Origin: Thermoleophilia bacterium
GTDB lineage: Bacteria; Actinomycetota; Thermoleophilia; Gaiellales; JAICJC01
Direction: 5' to 3'
DNA length: 22,317 bases
NCBI GenBank assembly: GCA_025928435.1
Contig: JAICJM010000046.1
Location: 1-22,317, forward strand
Shown here: in pieces, positions 7,670 through 14,069 of the stretch
Numbering within the stretch: position 1 is the first letter of the stretch
Layout: each line of letters begins with the position of its first letter
The notes under the pieces: generated by a model
What the model was told of the DNA's origin: nothing
What the model saw: only the letters and a program-made list of their open reading frames with translations
Databases searched by the model: none
Program-made: the position numbers and the translations under genes

Positions 7670-7695
7670 GGAATACCCGTCGGCTGCGGGGCGTT
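7670..7695 (+). promoter_or_regulatory. SigR/SigH-like ECF promoter in front of the peroxiredoxin
   Basis: GGAAT at 7670-7674 and GTT at 7693-7695 are separated by exactly 18 bases. This equals the GGAAT-N18-GTT consensus of the thiol-oxidative-stress sigma factor SigR of Streptomyces (SigH in mycobacteria). Transcription would start near 7702-7705, leaving a leader of about 35 bases with a strong GAGGGAGG ribosome site. TATCAT at 7695-7700 could instead serve as a housekeeping -10, although no matching -35 is clear. The downstream gene encodes a thiol peroxidase, a typical target of this sigma class. Confidence 0.6.
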
Positions 7696-7700
7696 ATCAT

Positions 7701-7712
7701 TTTGGATCCAAA
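7701..7712. promoter_or_regulatory. 12-base perfect palindrome at the predicted peroxiredoxin transcription start
   Basis: TTTGGATCCAAA is a perfect dyad in an unusually A/T-rich patch between two GC-rich genes. It sits exactly where transcription from the SigR-like promoter should begin, so a repressor bound here would block initiation. Symmetry does not extend clearly beyond the 12 bases, and I do not recognise the motif as a known redox-regulator box. It could be chance. Confidence 0.3.
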
Positions 7713-7737
7713 CGTTTATGACGAGGGAGGACTCGAA

Positions 7738-8397
7738 ATGACGCTGAACCTGGGCGAAACCGCCCCGGACTTCCAGGCCGACACGACCGAGGGCCCGATC
7801 AGCTTCCACGACTGGATGGGCGACTCCTGGGCGGTGCTCTTCTCGCACCCCAAGGACTTCACCCCGATCTGCACCACCGAGCTCGGCTACATGGCCAAGA
7901 TCAAGCCCGAGTTCGACAAGCGCAACACGAAGATCATCGGCCTCTCGGTCGACCCGGTCGACAAGCACGGCGACTGGGCCAGGGACATCGAGGAGACCCA
8001 GGGCTACGCGGTCAACTACCCGATGATCGGCGACGCCGACTACAAGGTCTCGAAGGCCTACGGCATGCTGCCCCCGGACGTCTCGGGCGACGCGGCCAGC
8101 CGCACGCCGGCCGACAACCAGACCGTCCGCAACGTGTTCGTGATCGGGCCGGACAAGAAGATCAAGCTCGTGTTCGTCTACCCGATGAGCACCGGCCGCA
8201 ACTTCGACGAGGTGCTGCGGGCGCTGGACTCGCTCCAGCTGACCGCCAAGCACGCCGTCTCGACGCCCGTGAACTGGAACAAGGGCGAGGACGTGGTCAT
8301 CTCCGGCTCGGTCTCGGATGAGGCCGCGAAGGAGAAGTTCCCGGACGGCTGGAAGTCACCCAAGCCGTACATCCGGATCGTCCCGGATCCCAGCTGA
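7738..8397 (+). CDS. 1-Cys peroxiredoxin (Prx6/AhpC-TSA family)
   Basis: The 219-residue product matches the 1-Cys peroxiredoxin family in length and layout. The thioredoxin-fold N-terminal part begins LNLGETAPDFQADT. The active-site loop is H37-P-K-D-F-T42-P-I-C45, with the peroxidatic cysteine C45 in the PxxxTxxC motif, and the C-terminal dimer domain includes STPVNWNKGEDVVI. C45 is the only cysteine in the protein, so no intramolecular resolving cysteine exists and an external thiol must reduce it. It reduces hydrogen peroxide, organic or lipid peroxides in the cytoplasm. I chose ATG 7738 because GAGGGAGG lies seven bases before it; an in-frame upstream TTG (7702) would add 12 unrelated residues. 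It has its own promoter and terminator and so appears monocistronic. Codon use is more biased (AAG, GAC, CTC) than in its neighbours, suggesting high expression. Confidence 0.95.
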   Translation: MTLNLGETAPDFQADTTEGPISFHDWMGDSWAVLFSHPKDFTPICTTELGYMAKIKPEFDKRNTKIIGLSVDPVDKHGDWARDIEETQGYAVNYPMIGDADYKVSKAYGMLPPDVSGDAASRTPADNQTVRNVFVIGPDKKIKLVFVYPMSTGRNFDEVLRALDSLQLTAKHAVSTPVNWNKGEDVVISGSVSDEAAKEKFPDGWKSPKPYIRIVPDPS

Positions 8398-8407
8398 GCA
8401 CCCGATT

Positions 8408-8443
8408 CGCCCGCCCGGGCCGAGTGGCCGGGCGGGCGTTTCT
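8408..8443 (+). terminator. intrinsic terminator of the peroxiredoxin gene
   Basis: A stem is formed by 8408-8421 (CGCCCGCCCGGGCC) and 8426-8438 (GGCCGGGCGGGCG), with one bulged G and a four-base GAGT loop, followed by TTTCT. It begins 11 bases after the peroxiredoxin stop codon, the usual place for a Rho-independent terminator. Confidence 0.85.
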
Positions 8444-8775
8444 GGGACGCGAGCCTGATCGCGACGACGCTCGACGGGCCGTTCGCGGCCGGGACGACCG
8501 GCACGCTGCACCCGCAGGGCATGCCCGAGCCGATTGCGTTCCGGCTCACGGCGGTGGAGCCGGGCGCCGGGTTCGCCGACGAGACCCGGCTGGGGCCCCT
8601 CGTCCTGCGGTTCGGGCACCGCGTCGAGCCGCGCGGATCGGGCTCGCGGATCGTCGTCTCGATCGAGGCGGAGGGACCGGGCGCCGACCGGATCGGCCCC
8701 GCCGTGGCGGAAGACCTGCCGGAGAGCGTTGCCGCCCTCGCCGGGGCCGCGCTGCGATCGGCGCAACCCGCGTGA
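8443..8775 (+). pseudogene. SRPBCC (polyketide cyclase-like) protein lacking its N-terminus
   Basis: The reading frame that ends at TGA 8773-8775 is open from the terminator onwards and reads WDASLIATTLDGPFAAGTTG and so on to SRIVVSIEAEGPGADRIGPA. This pattern (WDxS, GPFxxGTxGxL, the helix-grip strands and the terminal amphipathic helix LPESVAALAGAA) is that of a small SRPBCC ligand-binding protein. Full members have roughly 30-40 more residues before the WDxS segment. Here that space is occupied by the peroxiredoxin terminator and gene, and no ATG or GTG precedes WDAS in frame. The first ATG (8521) would give only 84 residues, starting in mid-fold. I therefore call it a 5'-deleted remnant, although translation from 8521 may still serve to couple into the marR gene through the GTGA overlap. 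Confidence 0.6.
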
Positions 8776-9221
8776 AGTCGGCGCACGCCTCGGCCTGGGA
8801 CAGCCCGGGGTTCCTGCTCTGGCACGCGACCCTGCGCTGGCAGCGGGCGATGCGGGCGGCGCTCGCGCCGCACGGGCTCACCCACGTCCAGTTCGTCCTG
8901 CTCGCGTCGGCCTGGTGGCTGGGCGAGCAGGGCGAGCAGCCCGCCCAGCGGCGCCTGGCCGAGCACGCGGGCATGGACGCGATGATGACGAGCCAGGTGG
9001 TGCGGGCGCTCGAGCGCGAGGCGCTCGTCCAGCGGCTGCGCGACCCGGGTGACGCGCGCACCGTGCGCGTGACGGTGACGCCCGCCGGCCGGAAACGGCT
9101 CGAGGGCGCGCTGGCCGACGTCGAGGCGGCCGACGCCGGGTTCTTCGCGCCCGTCGCCGACGAGGCGCTCGTGCCGAGGCTGCGCACGCTGGCCGGCCGG
9201 GACGCGTCCGCGGGGGCGTAG
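8772..9221 (+). CDS. MarR-family transcriptional regulator
   Basis: This 149-residue protein starts at GTG 8772, which overlaps the stop of the SRPBCC remnant (GTGA). It has the MarR layout: an N-terminal dimer helix (FLLWHATLRWQRAMRAAL), the recognition part AEHAGMDAMMTSQVVRALER, and a wing with LVQRLRDPGDARTVRVTVTP, whose DPxDxRxxxVxxT motif is the family signature. It would bind operator DNA as a dimer and respond to small phenolic or lipophilic ligands. Pairs of an SRPBCC protein and a small regulator (ArsR or MarR) are common in actinomycetes, so the regulator may originally have controlled the now truncated partner. It ends 20 bases before the LuxR-fusion gene. Confidence 0.9.
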   Translation: MKSAHASAWDSPGFLLWHATLRWQRAMRAALAPHGLTHVQFVLLASAWWLGEQGEQPAQRRLAEHAGMDAMMTSQVVRALEREALVQRLRDPGDARTVRVTVTPAGRKRLEGALADVEAADAGFFAPVADEALVPRLRTLAGRDASAGA

Positions 9222-9241
9222 AATCCTCGCCCCCCGGACGC

Positions 9242-11095
9242 ATGATCGAACCCGAACGCAACCACGAGCCGCCGGCCGCGCAGACCGGATGCGTGGCGGT
9301 GCGGGTGCGGGCCGACGGGCGGGTCGCGCCCGTCGACTCGCGCGCCGGCGTCGACCTGCTGGGCCGGCTCGACCCGCTGGCCCGCTACGCCGTCGCGTTC
9401 GCGCGCACGCAGCTGCGCCAGACCCGCTTCACCTGGGTCGCCGGCCGCTCCTGGTATGCGGTCTGTCTCACCCGTGACCGGCGTCCCGAGGGCGACGCGC
9501 GCCCGCCGGGCGCCCTCGTGGAGCTCGAGCGCTCCTCGCCCGCGTACGGCCTGACCGTGCGCGAGCTGGACGTCTTGACGCTCATCTGCGGCGGGCTCTC
9601 GAACCCGCAGATCGCCGTGCACCTCGGCATGCGCACCCGCACCGTCTCGACCCACGTGAGCCGGATCATCACGAAGCTCGGCCAGTCCACCCGGGCCGGA
9701 GTCGCCGCGGTCGCGATCGACCAGGGCCTGCTGCGCATGCCCGTCCCCGGCAGCGGCCGCGCCCTCGGCGTCCTCGGTGTCGGCATCGTCGACCAGACCG
9801 CGGCCGGCCTCGCGCCGACCGCCGTACGCGGCGAGCATCCCGGCTGGCAGCGCGTCCTGCGCCGGCGGCTGCGCCCGATCCGGCTCGGCACCCTCGTCGG
9901 CTCGTCCGACGCGGACGGCGACGGCCGCGAGGTGCGCGAGGGGTCGGCGCTGGCCGTCGCCGAGCTGAACGCGCGCGGCGGGGTGGCCGGGCGCCTGATC
10001 GAGCAGGTCCACGCCGAGGTCGCGGCCGAGGACGCGCAGAGCTTCGGCGCCGGCCTGCGGCGGCTCGCGGCTGAGGACGTCGACGCCGTCGTCGGCGGCT
10101 ACACGCACTTCCTCACCCCCGCCGACTACGCGTCGGTGCGCGACCACGGCTGCCCGATCGTGACCGCGATGACCTCGGAGGAGCAGGCCGGCTGGGTGCG
10201 CGACGACCCGGGCGCCTTCGGCCGCGTCTTCCAGGTCGGCCCGACCGAGGTGAACTACGGCACCGGGACGATCGCCTTCCTCGAGCACCTGCGCGCCGGC
10301 GGCGGCTGGGCGCCGGAGCGGCGCCGCATCCTCCCGATCGAGACGCCGGTCGACGCCGGCCACCCGTTCGGGCCGGTCGCGCGCGAGCATGCCGAGCGGG
10401 CGGGGTGGACCCTGGGCGATCCCGTCGTCGTCGGCCTCCACGGCGTCGACTGGGCCGCGATCATGGGCCGCGTGCGCGACGAGGAGCCTGACGTCGTCGT
10501 GCTCACCCACTTCGTGCCCGACGAGGCGGCCGCCTTCCAGCGCGCGTTCGTGGCCGGTCGGGTGCGCGCGCTCGTCGTCATGATCTACGCGCCGTCGCTC
10601 CCCGTCTTCCGGCGCGACGCCGGGGCCGCGGCCGAGGGCGTGATCTGGTCGACGGTCACGGGTACGTACTCGGACGCGATCGGCGGGGCGTTCCGGCAGC
10701 GGTACGCCGAGGCATTCGGCCGCCCGCCGGGGCGCTCGCTGGCGGGCTCGGCGTACGACCAGGTGCACATGCTGGCCCAGGCCTGGTCGCGGGCCGCCGA
10801 CGTGCACCGCTTCGCCGACGTCGCGGCCGAGCTGCGCCGCATCAGCCACCGCGGCGTGAACGGCTCCTACTTCCTCGGCGCTCCCGACCAGACCGGCCGT
10901 TCCTATCCACTCGAAACCGCCGACCCGTCACTCGGCCAGGCCCATCTCGTGTTCCAGGTGCAGGACGGCGTCGACCGGATCCTGCATCCGGCGCCGTACG
11001 CCGAGTCCGGGTTTCGCCTGCCCGCCTGGCTGGCGCCCGCGGGCCGCCGCAACCCGGTCAGGCCACGCGCCCTGCCAGCTCCCGGCAGGTGGTGA
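9242..11095 (+). CDS. LuxR-type HTH fused to a periplasmic-binding-protein (type I, Peripla_BP_6-like) sensor domain
   Basis: This 617-residue protein has three parts. Residues 1-99 form a small N-terminal domain of unknown role. Residues about 100-163 form a LuxR/GerE helix-turn-helix (LTVRELDVLTLICGGLSNPQ, RTRTVSTHVSRIITKLGQST). Residues about 211-597 form a complete solute-binding fold. No signal peptide or membrane segment is present, so it should sit in the cytoplasm. The binding domain is colinear with the exported binding protein at 15697-17037. Shared landmarks include AxxELNxxGGVAG, YGxGxxxxLxxL, DEAAxF, YAPSxPxxx, GVIWSTVxG and a closing PxPYxxxxFxLPxWL. LuxR-type HTHs normally end a protein, so this order is unusual; it recalls how LacI combines DNA-binding and sugar-binding parts. 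The probable role is a one-component regulator that senses the imported compound. ATG 9242 has no clear ribosome site. TAGAAT at 9219-9224 is a possible -10. The last 38 bases overlap the convergent hydrolase gene. Confidence 0.9.
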   Translation: MIEPERNHEPPAAQTGCVAVRVRADGRVAPVDSRAGVDLLGRLDPLARYAVAFARTQLRQTRFTWVAGRSWYAVCLTRDRRPEGDARPPGALVELERSSPAYGLTVRELDVLTLICGGLSNPQIAVHLGMRTRTVSTHVSRIITKLGQSTRAGVAAVAIDQGLLRMPVPGSGRALGVLGVGIVDQTAAGLAPTAVRGEHPGWQRVLRRRLRPIRLGTLVGSSDADGDGREVREGSALAVAELNARGGVAGRLIEQVHAEVAAEDAQSFGAGLRRLAAEDVDAVVGGYTHFLTPADYASVRDHGCPIVTAMTSEEQAGWVRDDPGAFGRVFQVGPTEVNYGTGTIAFLEHLRAGGGWAPERRRILPIETPVDAGHPFGPVAREHAERAGWTLGDPVVVGLHGVDWAAIMGRVRDEEPDVVVLTHFVPDEAAAFQRAFVAGRVRALVVMIYAPSLPVFRRDAGAAAEGVIWSTVTGTYSDAIGGAFRQRYAEAFGRPPGRSLAGSAYDQVHMLAQAWSRAADVHRFADVAAELRRISHRGVNGSYFLGAPDQTGRSYPLETADPSLGQAHLVFQVQDGVDRILHPAPYAESGFRLPAWLAPAGRRNPVRPRALPAPGRW

Positions 11096-11843
11096 CCCAC
11101 ACGTCGCTGTGGCGGCGCACGTGGGAGATGAACCCGTCGAGCAGAGGGAGCCGGCCGGGGCGGCCGATGATCTGCGGGTGCATCGTGAGCACGAAGGCGC
11201 CGCCGAGGTCGCGGATGCCGGCGAACTCCGCCTCCCAGATCTCGCGCACCTCGCTCGGCGTCGAGATCCGGCGCGTCCAGCTCTCGCGGCCGTCGAACCA
11301 GAAGTGGGGGGCGTCGTCGAGGATCCACTGGATGGGGAGCTCGACGAGCCGCTTGCCCTCGTGCCGGTAGGGGCGCAGGTCGTCCATCAGGTTGGAGGAG
11401 TACTCGAACCCGTGCTTCTCGAGCAGCCCGAGCGTCGCCTTGCTGAAGTCCCATGATGGCGAGCGGTAGCCGACCGGGTCGGCGCCGAATCCGCGCAGGA
11501 TCTCGAGGGCCTTCACGAGCTCCTCCTCCTCGGCGGCCGCGTCGAGGTTCGCCGGCGAGGTGTGCGTGTACCCGTGGTGGCCGACCTCGTGCCCGTCGGC
11601 GATGATCTCGCGCACCCGGTCGCCGTGCGCCTCGGCCACCCGGCCCGGGATGAAGAACGTGGCCTTCAGGTCGTGCCGGCGCAGCAGCGCGAGGATCTGC
11701 GGCACGGCCACCTTGGCCCCGTAGGTGCCCTGGGACAGCGTCCCCGGCCGGTCGGCGTTGGCCGGGTCCTCGCCGATCCAGACCTCCTCGGCGTCGAAGT
11801 CGAACGTGAAGGCCGCCGCCGCGCGCTTGCCGTCGGGCCACAT
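11058..11843 (-). CDS. NodB/CE4-fold hydrolase (polysaccharide deacetylase family; cyclic imidase/allantoinase-like)
   Basis: The 261-residue protein begins MWPDGKRAAAAFTFDFDAEE, with AGGAG eight bases before ATG 11841-11843. Motif 1 is FTFDFDAEE (D15, D17), motif 2 is GHHGYTH (H90, H94), and motif 3 is GYRSPSWD (R127, P129). There is no secretion signal, so it acts in the cytoplasm, unlike most true polysaccharide deacetylases. The short form with TFDFDAEExW and HHGYTH recalls the PuuE/HpPgdA-like subgroup, which includes cofactor-light allantoinases and bacterial cyclic imidases that open ring amides. Standing next to hydantoinase/oxoprolinase genes, ring opening of a cyclic imide, hydantoin or allantoin-like compound is more likely than sugar deacetylation; that is inference. 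It is divergent from hyuA and convergent with the LuxR-fusion gene, whose end it overlaps by 38 bases. Confidence 0.88.
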   Translation of the reverse strand: MWPDGKRAAAAFTFDFDAEEVWIGEDPANADRPGTLSQGTYGAKVAVPQILALLRRHDLKATFFIPGRVAEAHGDRVREIIADGHEVGHHGYTHTSPANLDAAAEEEELVKALEILRGFGADPVGYRSPSWDFSKATLGLLEKHGFEYSSNLMDDLRPYRHEGKRLVELPIQWILDDAPHFWFDGRESWTRRISTPSEVREIWEAEFAGIRDLGGAFVLTMHPQIIGRPGRLPLLDGFISHVRRHSDVWVTTCRELAGRVA

Positions 11844-11891
11844 GGGTCGTCTCCTGGTCGGGAGCGACGAGTGTAATGGGCCGCCGGAAAC

Positions 11892-11928
11892 CTGGGGACT
11901 GTCCCCGCTTGACGGGGACAGTCCCCGG
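11892..11928. repeat. double palindrome between the divergent hydrolase and hydantoinase genes
   Basis: GGGGACTGTCCCC (11894-11906) and GGGGACAGTCCCC (11914-11926) are reverse complements separated by seven bases (GCTTGAC). Each half is also palindromic around its central base. The whole can form a hairpin of 13 to 15 base pairs, or two adjacent dyad operators with centres 20 bases apart, about two helical turns. It lies 51 bases upstream of the hydrolase ATG and 60 bases before the predicted hyuA -35. It may be the operator of the LuxR-fusion regulator. GGGGAC-GTCCCC inverted repeats also occur as dispersed REP-like elements in some bacteria, so a mobile-repeat origin is a real alternative. 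Confidence 0.8.
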
Positions 11929-11986
11929 CACTGCTCCATCTCCAGGCCGCGGCGACAGCGCGACGCCATGTACGTCAATTGGCGGA

Positions 11987-12015
11987 TTGGCGCGCGGCCC
12001 GCGCCTTCGTAGCAT
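11987..12015 (+). promoter_or_regulatory. probable hyuA promoter giving a nearly leaderless transcript
   Basis: TTGGCG (11987-11992) and TAGCAT (12010-12015) are 17 bases apart. Transcription would start near 12022, about five bases before ATG 12027. No ribosome site precedes that ATG, which fits leaderless translation, common in actinomycetes. The match to the consensus is moderate. Confidence 0.45.
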
Positions 12016-12026
12016 CGCCGCCACGC

Positions 12027-14069
12027 ATGGGGCGGATCGGAATCGACGTGGGAGGGACCTTCACCGACGCCGTGATCGTGTCTGACGACGGCCGGGTGCG
12101 GATCGCCAAGGTGCGGTCGACCCCGGAGCGGATCGAGGCCGGGTTCATGGACGGCCTGCGCAGCCTGCTCGAGCGGGCGGGGGCCGCGGCCGGCGCCGTC
12201 GACTACCTCGCGCACGGCTCGACCGTGGCGACGAACGCGATCGTGCAGCGGCGGTTGGCGCGCACCGGCCTGATCACGAACGAGGGCTTCCGCGACGTGC
12301 TCGCCATCGGCACGCAGATGCGCCGGCACGTCTACGACCTGTGGACGCCCGACCCCGAGCCGATCGTCCCCCGCGAGCTGTGCATGCCGGTGAAGGGCCG
12401 GATCGGCGCGTCCGGCGAGGAGGTCGAGCCGCTCGACGAGGCCGGCGTCCGCGCCGCCGCCCGGCGGCTGGGCGAGGAGGGCGTCGCGGCGGTGGCCGTG
12501 ATGCTCCTCTTCTCGTTCCTGAACCCCGCCCACGAGGACCGGGTGGGCGAGATCCTGGCCGAGGAGCTGCCCGGCGTCGCCGTCTCGCTCAGCTCTCTGG
12601 TCGTGCCGGAGTACCGCGAGTACGTGCGCGCGGCGACGACGACGATGAACGCGGCGCTCCTGCCGCTCCTGGGCGAGTACCTCGGCGCGGTCGGCGACGA
12701 GGTGCGGGGCGAGGGCGTGCGGGTGCCGCTGCACCTCATGCAGACGAACGGCGGCGTCGCCTCGGCCGACCGGGCCCGCGAGCTCCCCATCGGCCTGGCC
12801 GCGTCCGGCCCGGCCGCGGGAGTGATCGGCGGCGCCCGGCTCGCCGACCTTGTGGGCGAGGCCGACGTGCTCACGTTCGACATGGGCGGGACGACCGCAG
12901 ACATCGGACTGGTGCTGGGCGGCCTGCCCCAGCTGCGGTTCTCCGGCGAGGCGGCCGGGATGCCGATCAACCTGCCCCAGATCGACGTGCTCTGCATCGG
13001 TGCGGGCGGCGGCTCGGTCGCCCGGGTGGACGAGTTCGGGTCGCTGCGAGTCGGCCCGGAGAGCGCCGGCGCCGATCCCGGGCCGGCCGCATACGGCCGC
13101 GGGGGTCAGGACGCGACGGTGACCGACGCCCACGTCGTGCTCGGCACACTCGCCGCAGACACGCAGCTGGCGGGGCGGGTGCCGCTCCAGCGCGAGCTGG
13201 CCGTGGGGGCGGTCGAGCGGGCGGTGGGCGGGCCGCTCGGGCTGGCCGCCGAGCCTGCGGCCGCGGCCATTCTGCGGATCGCGAACGCCCAGATGGCCAA
13301 CGCGCTGCGGGTGATGTCGATCGCTCGCGGCCACGATCCGCGCCGCTTCGCGCTGGTCGCGATCGGGGGCGCCGGGCCGATGCACGCCTGCGCGCTCGCC
13401 GACGAGCTCGGCATCCCGCGCGTCGTCGTGCCCCGCTACCCCGGGGTGGCCGCCGCCCTCGGGCTGCTCGCCACGGACATCCGCCACGACCTGCGCCGCA
13501 GCTGGCTCGCGCCGACGGCCGAGGTCGGCCCGGAGCGGCTCGACGCCGAGCTCGAGCGGCTCGAGTCCGAGGCAAAGGCGCTGCTCGAGCCCTCGGCCGA
13601 CGCGACCCGCGGCTTCGACCTCGCCTTCGAGCTCGACATGCGCTACCGCGGCCAGGCGTACAACCTGACCGTCCCGCTGGCCGCCCGCCCGGCCACGGCC
13701 GAGACGATCGCCGCCGCCGAGCGCGCGTTCGCCGAGCAGCACCGGCGGCTGTACGACTACACGCCGACGGTCACCGAGACGGAGATCGTCACGCTGCGCC
13801 TGCGCGCGCTGGCCCGGATCCCCGCCATCGACTGGGCGGCCGGCGAGCGCGACCCCGTCGCCGCGGCGGCCGGCAGCCGCCGCGTCTGGGCCGGAGGGTG
13901 GGGATCGTGGCGCACCGTCGCCCGCGACTCGCTCGCGCCCGGCGACGCGCTCGGGCCGGAGACGGTGGTCGAGCAGGAGGACACGACGGTGGTCGTGCCC
14001 GCCGGCTGGTGGGGGCGGGCCGGCGCGGCCGGGACGCTCGTGCTCGGCCGCGGCGAGGAGGCGGCCTGA
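12027..14069 (+). CDS. hyuA: hydantoinase/5-oxoprolinase subunit A (ATP-dependent ring-opening amidase)
   Basis: This 680-residue protein is full length for HyuA-type subunits. It opens with the actin-like ATPase phosphate loop MGRIGIDVGGTFTDAV, then HGSTVATNAIVQRR. The second ATPase motif is D285-MGGTTADIG, with GAGGGSVARVDEFGSLRVGP and GADPGPAAYGRGG in the central region and VAIGGAGPMHACALADELGI after it. With HyuB it couples ATP hydrolysis to hydrolysis of a ring amide bond, as in N-methylhydantoinase or 5-oxoprolinase. These families share folds with acetone/acetophenone carboxylases, so carboxylation is a less likely alternative. I chose ATG 12027 because homology starts immediately there; an upstream TTG (11979) would add residues encoded by the promoter. 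The stop overlaps the hyuB start (TGATG). It is the first gene of a seven-gene operon that ends with the ABC transporter. Confidence 0.92.
   Translation: MGRIGIDVGGTFTDAVIVSDDGRVRIAKVRSTPERIEAGFMDGLRSLLERAGAAAGAVDYLAHGSTVATNAIVQRRLARTGLITNEGFRDVLAIGTQMRRHVYDLWTPDPEPIVPRELCMPVKGRIGASGEEVEPLDEAGVRAAARRLGEEGVAAVAVMLLFSFLNPAHEDRVGEILAEELPGVAVSLSSLVVPEYREYVRAATTTMNAALLPLLGEYLGAVGDEVRGEGVRVPLHLMQTNGGVASADRARELPIGLAASGPAAGVIGGARLADLVGEADVLTFDMGGTTADIGLVLGGLPQLRFSGEAAGMPINLPQIDVLCIGAGGGSVARVDEFGSLRVGPESAGADPGPAAYGRGGQDATVTDAHVVLGTLAADTQLAGRVPLQRELAVGAVERAVGGPLGLAAEPAAAAILRIANAQMANALRVMSIARGHDPRRFALVAIGGAGPMHACALADELGIPRVVVPRYPGVAAALGLLATDIRHDLRRSWLAPTAEVGPERLDAELERLESEAKALLEPSADATRGFDLAFELDMRYRGQAYNLTVPLAARPATAETIAAAERAFAEQHRRLYDYTPTVTETEIVTLRLRALARIPAIDWAAGERDPVAAAAGSRRVWAGGWGSWRTVARDSLAPGDALGPETVVEQEDTTVVVPAGWWGRAGAAGTLVLGRGEEAA

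Noticed and set aside
8546..10849. A 767-codon minus-strand frame opposite marR and the LuxR-fusion gene
   Set aside because: No recognisable domain and an antisense-type composition (Arg, Asp, His, Gly runs); the plus strand encodes clear MarR, LuxR and binding-protein motifs.
11058..13742. An apparently very long minus-strand open frame (894 codons) spanning the hydrolase and much of hyuA
   Set aside because: Only its last 261 codons show protein-like sequence (NodB fold). The rest is the antisense of hyuA, rich in Arg/Gly/His/Asp runs, and the real start with a ribosome site is at 11843.
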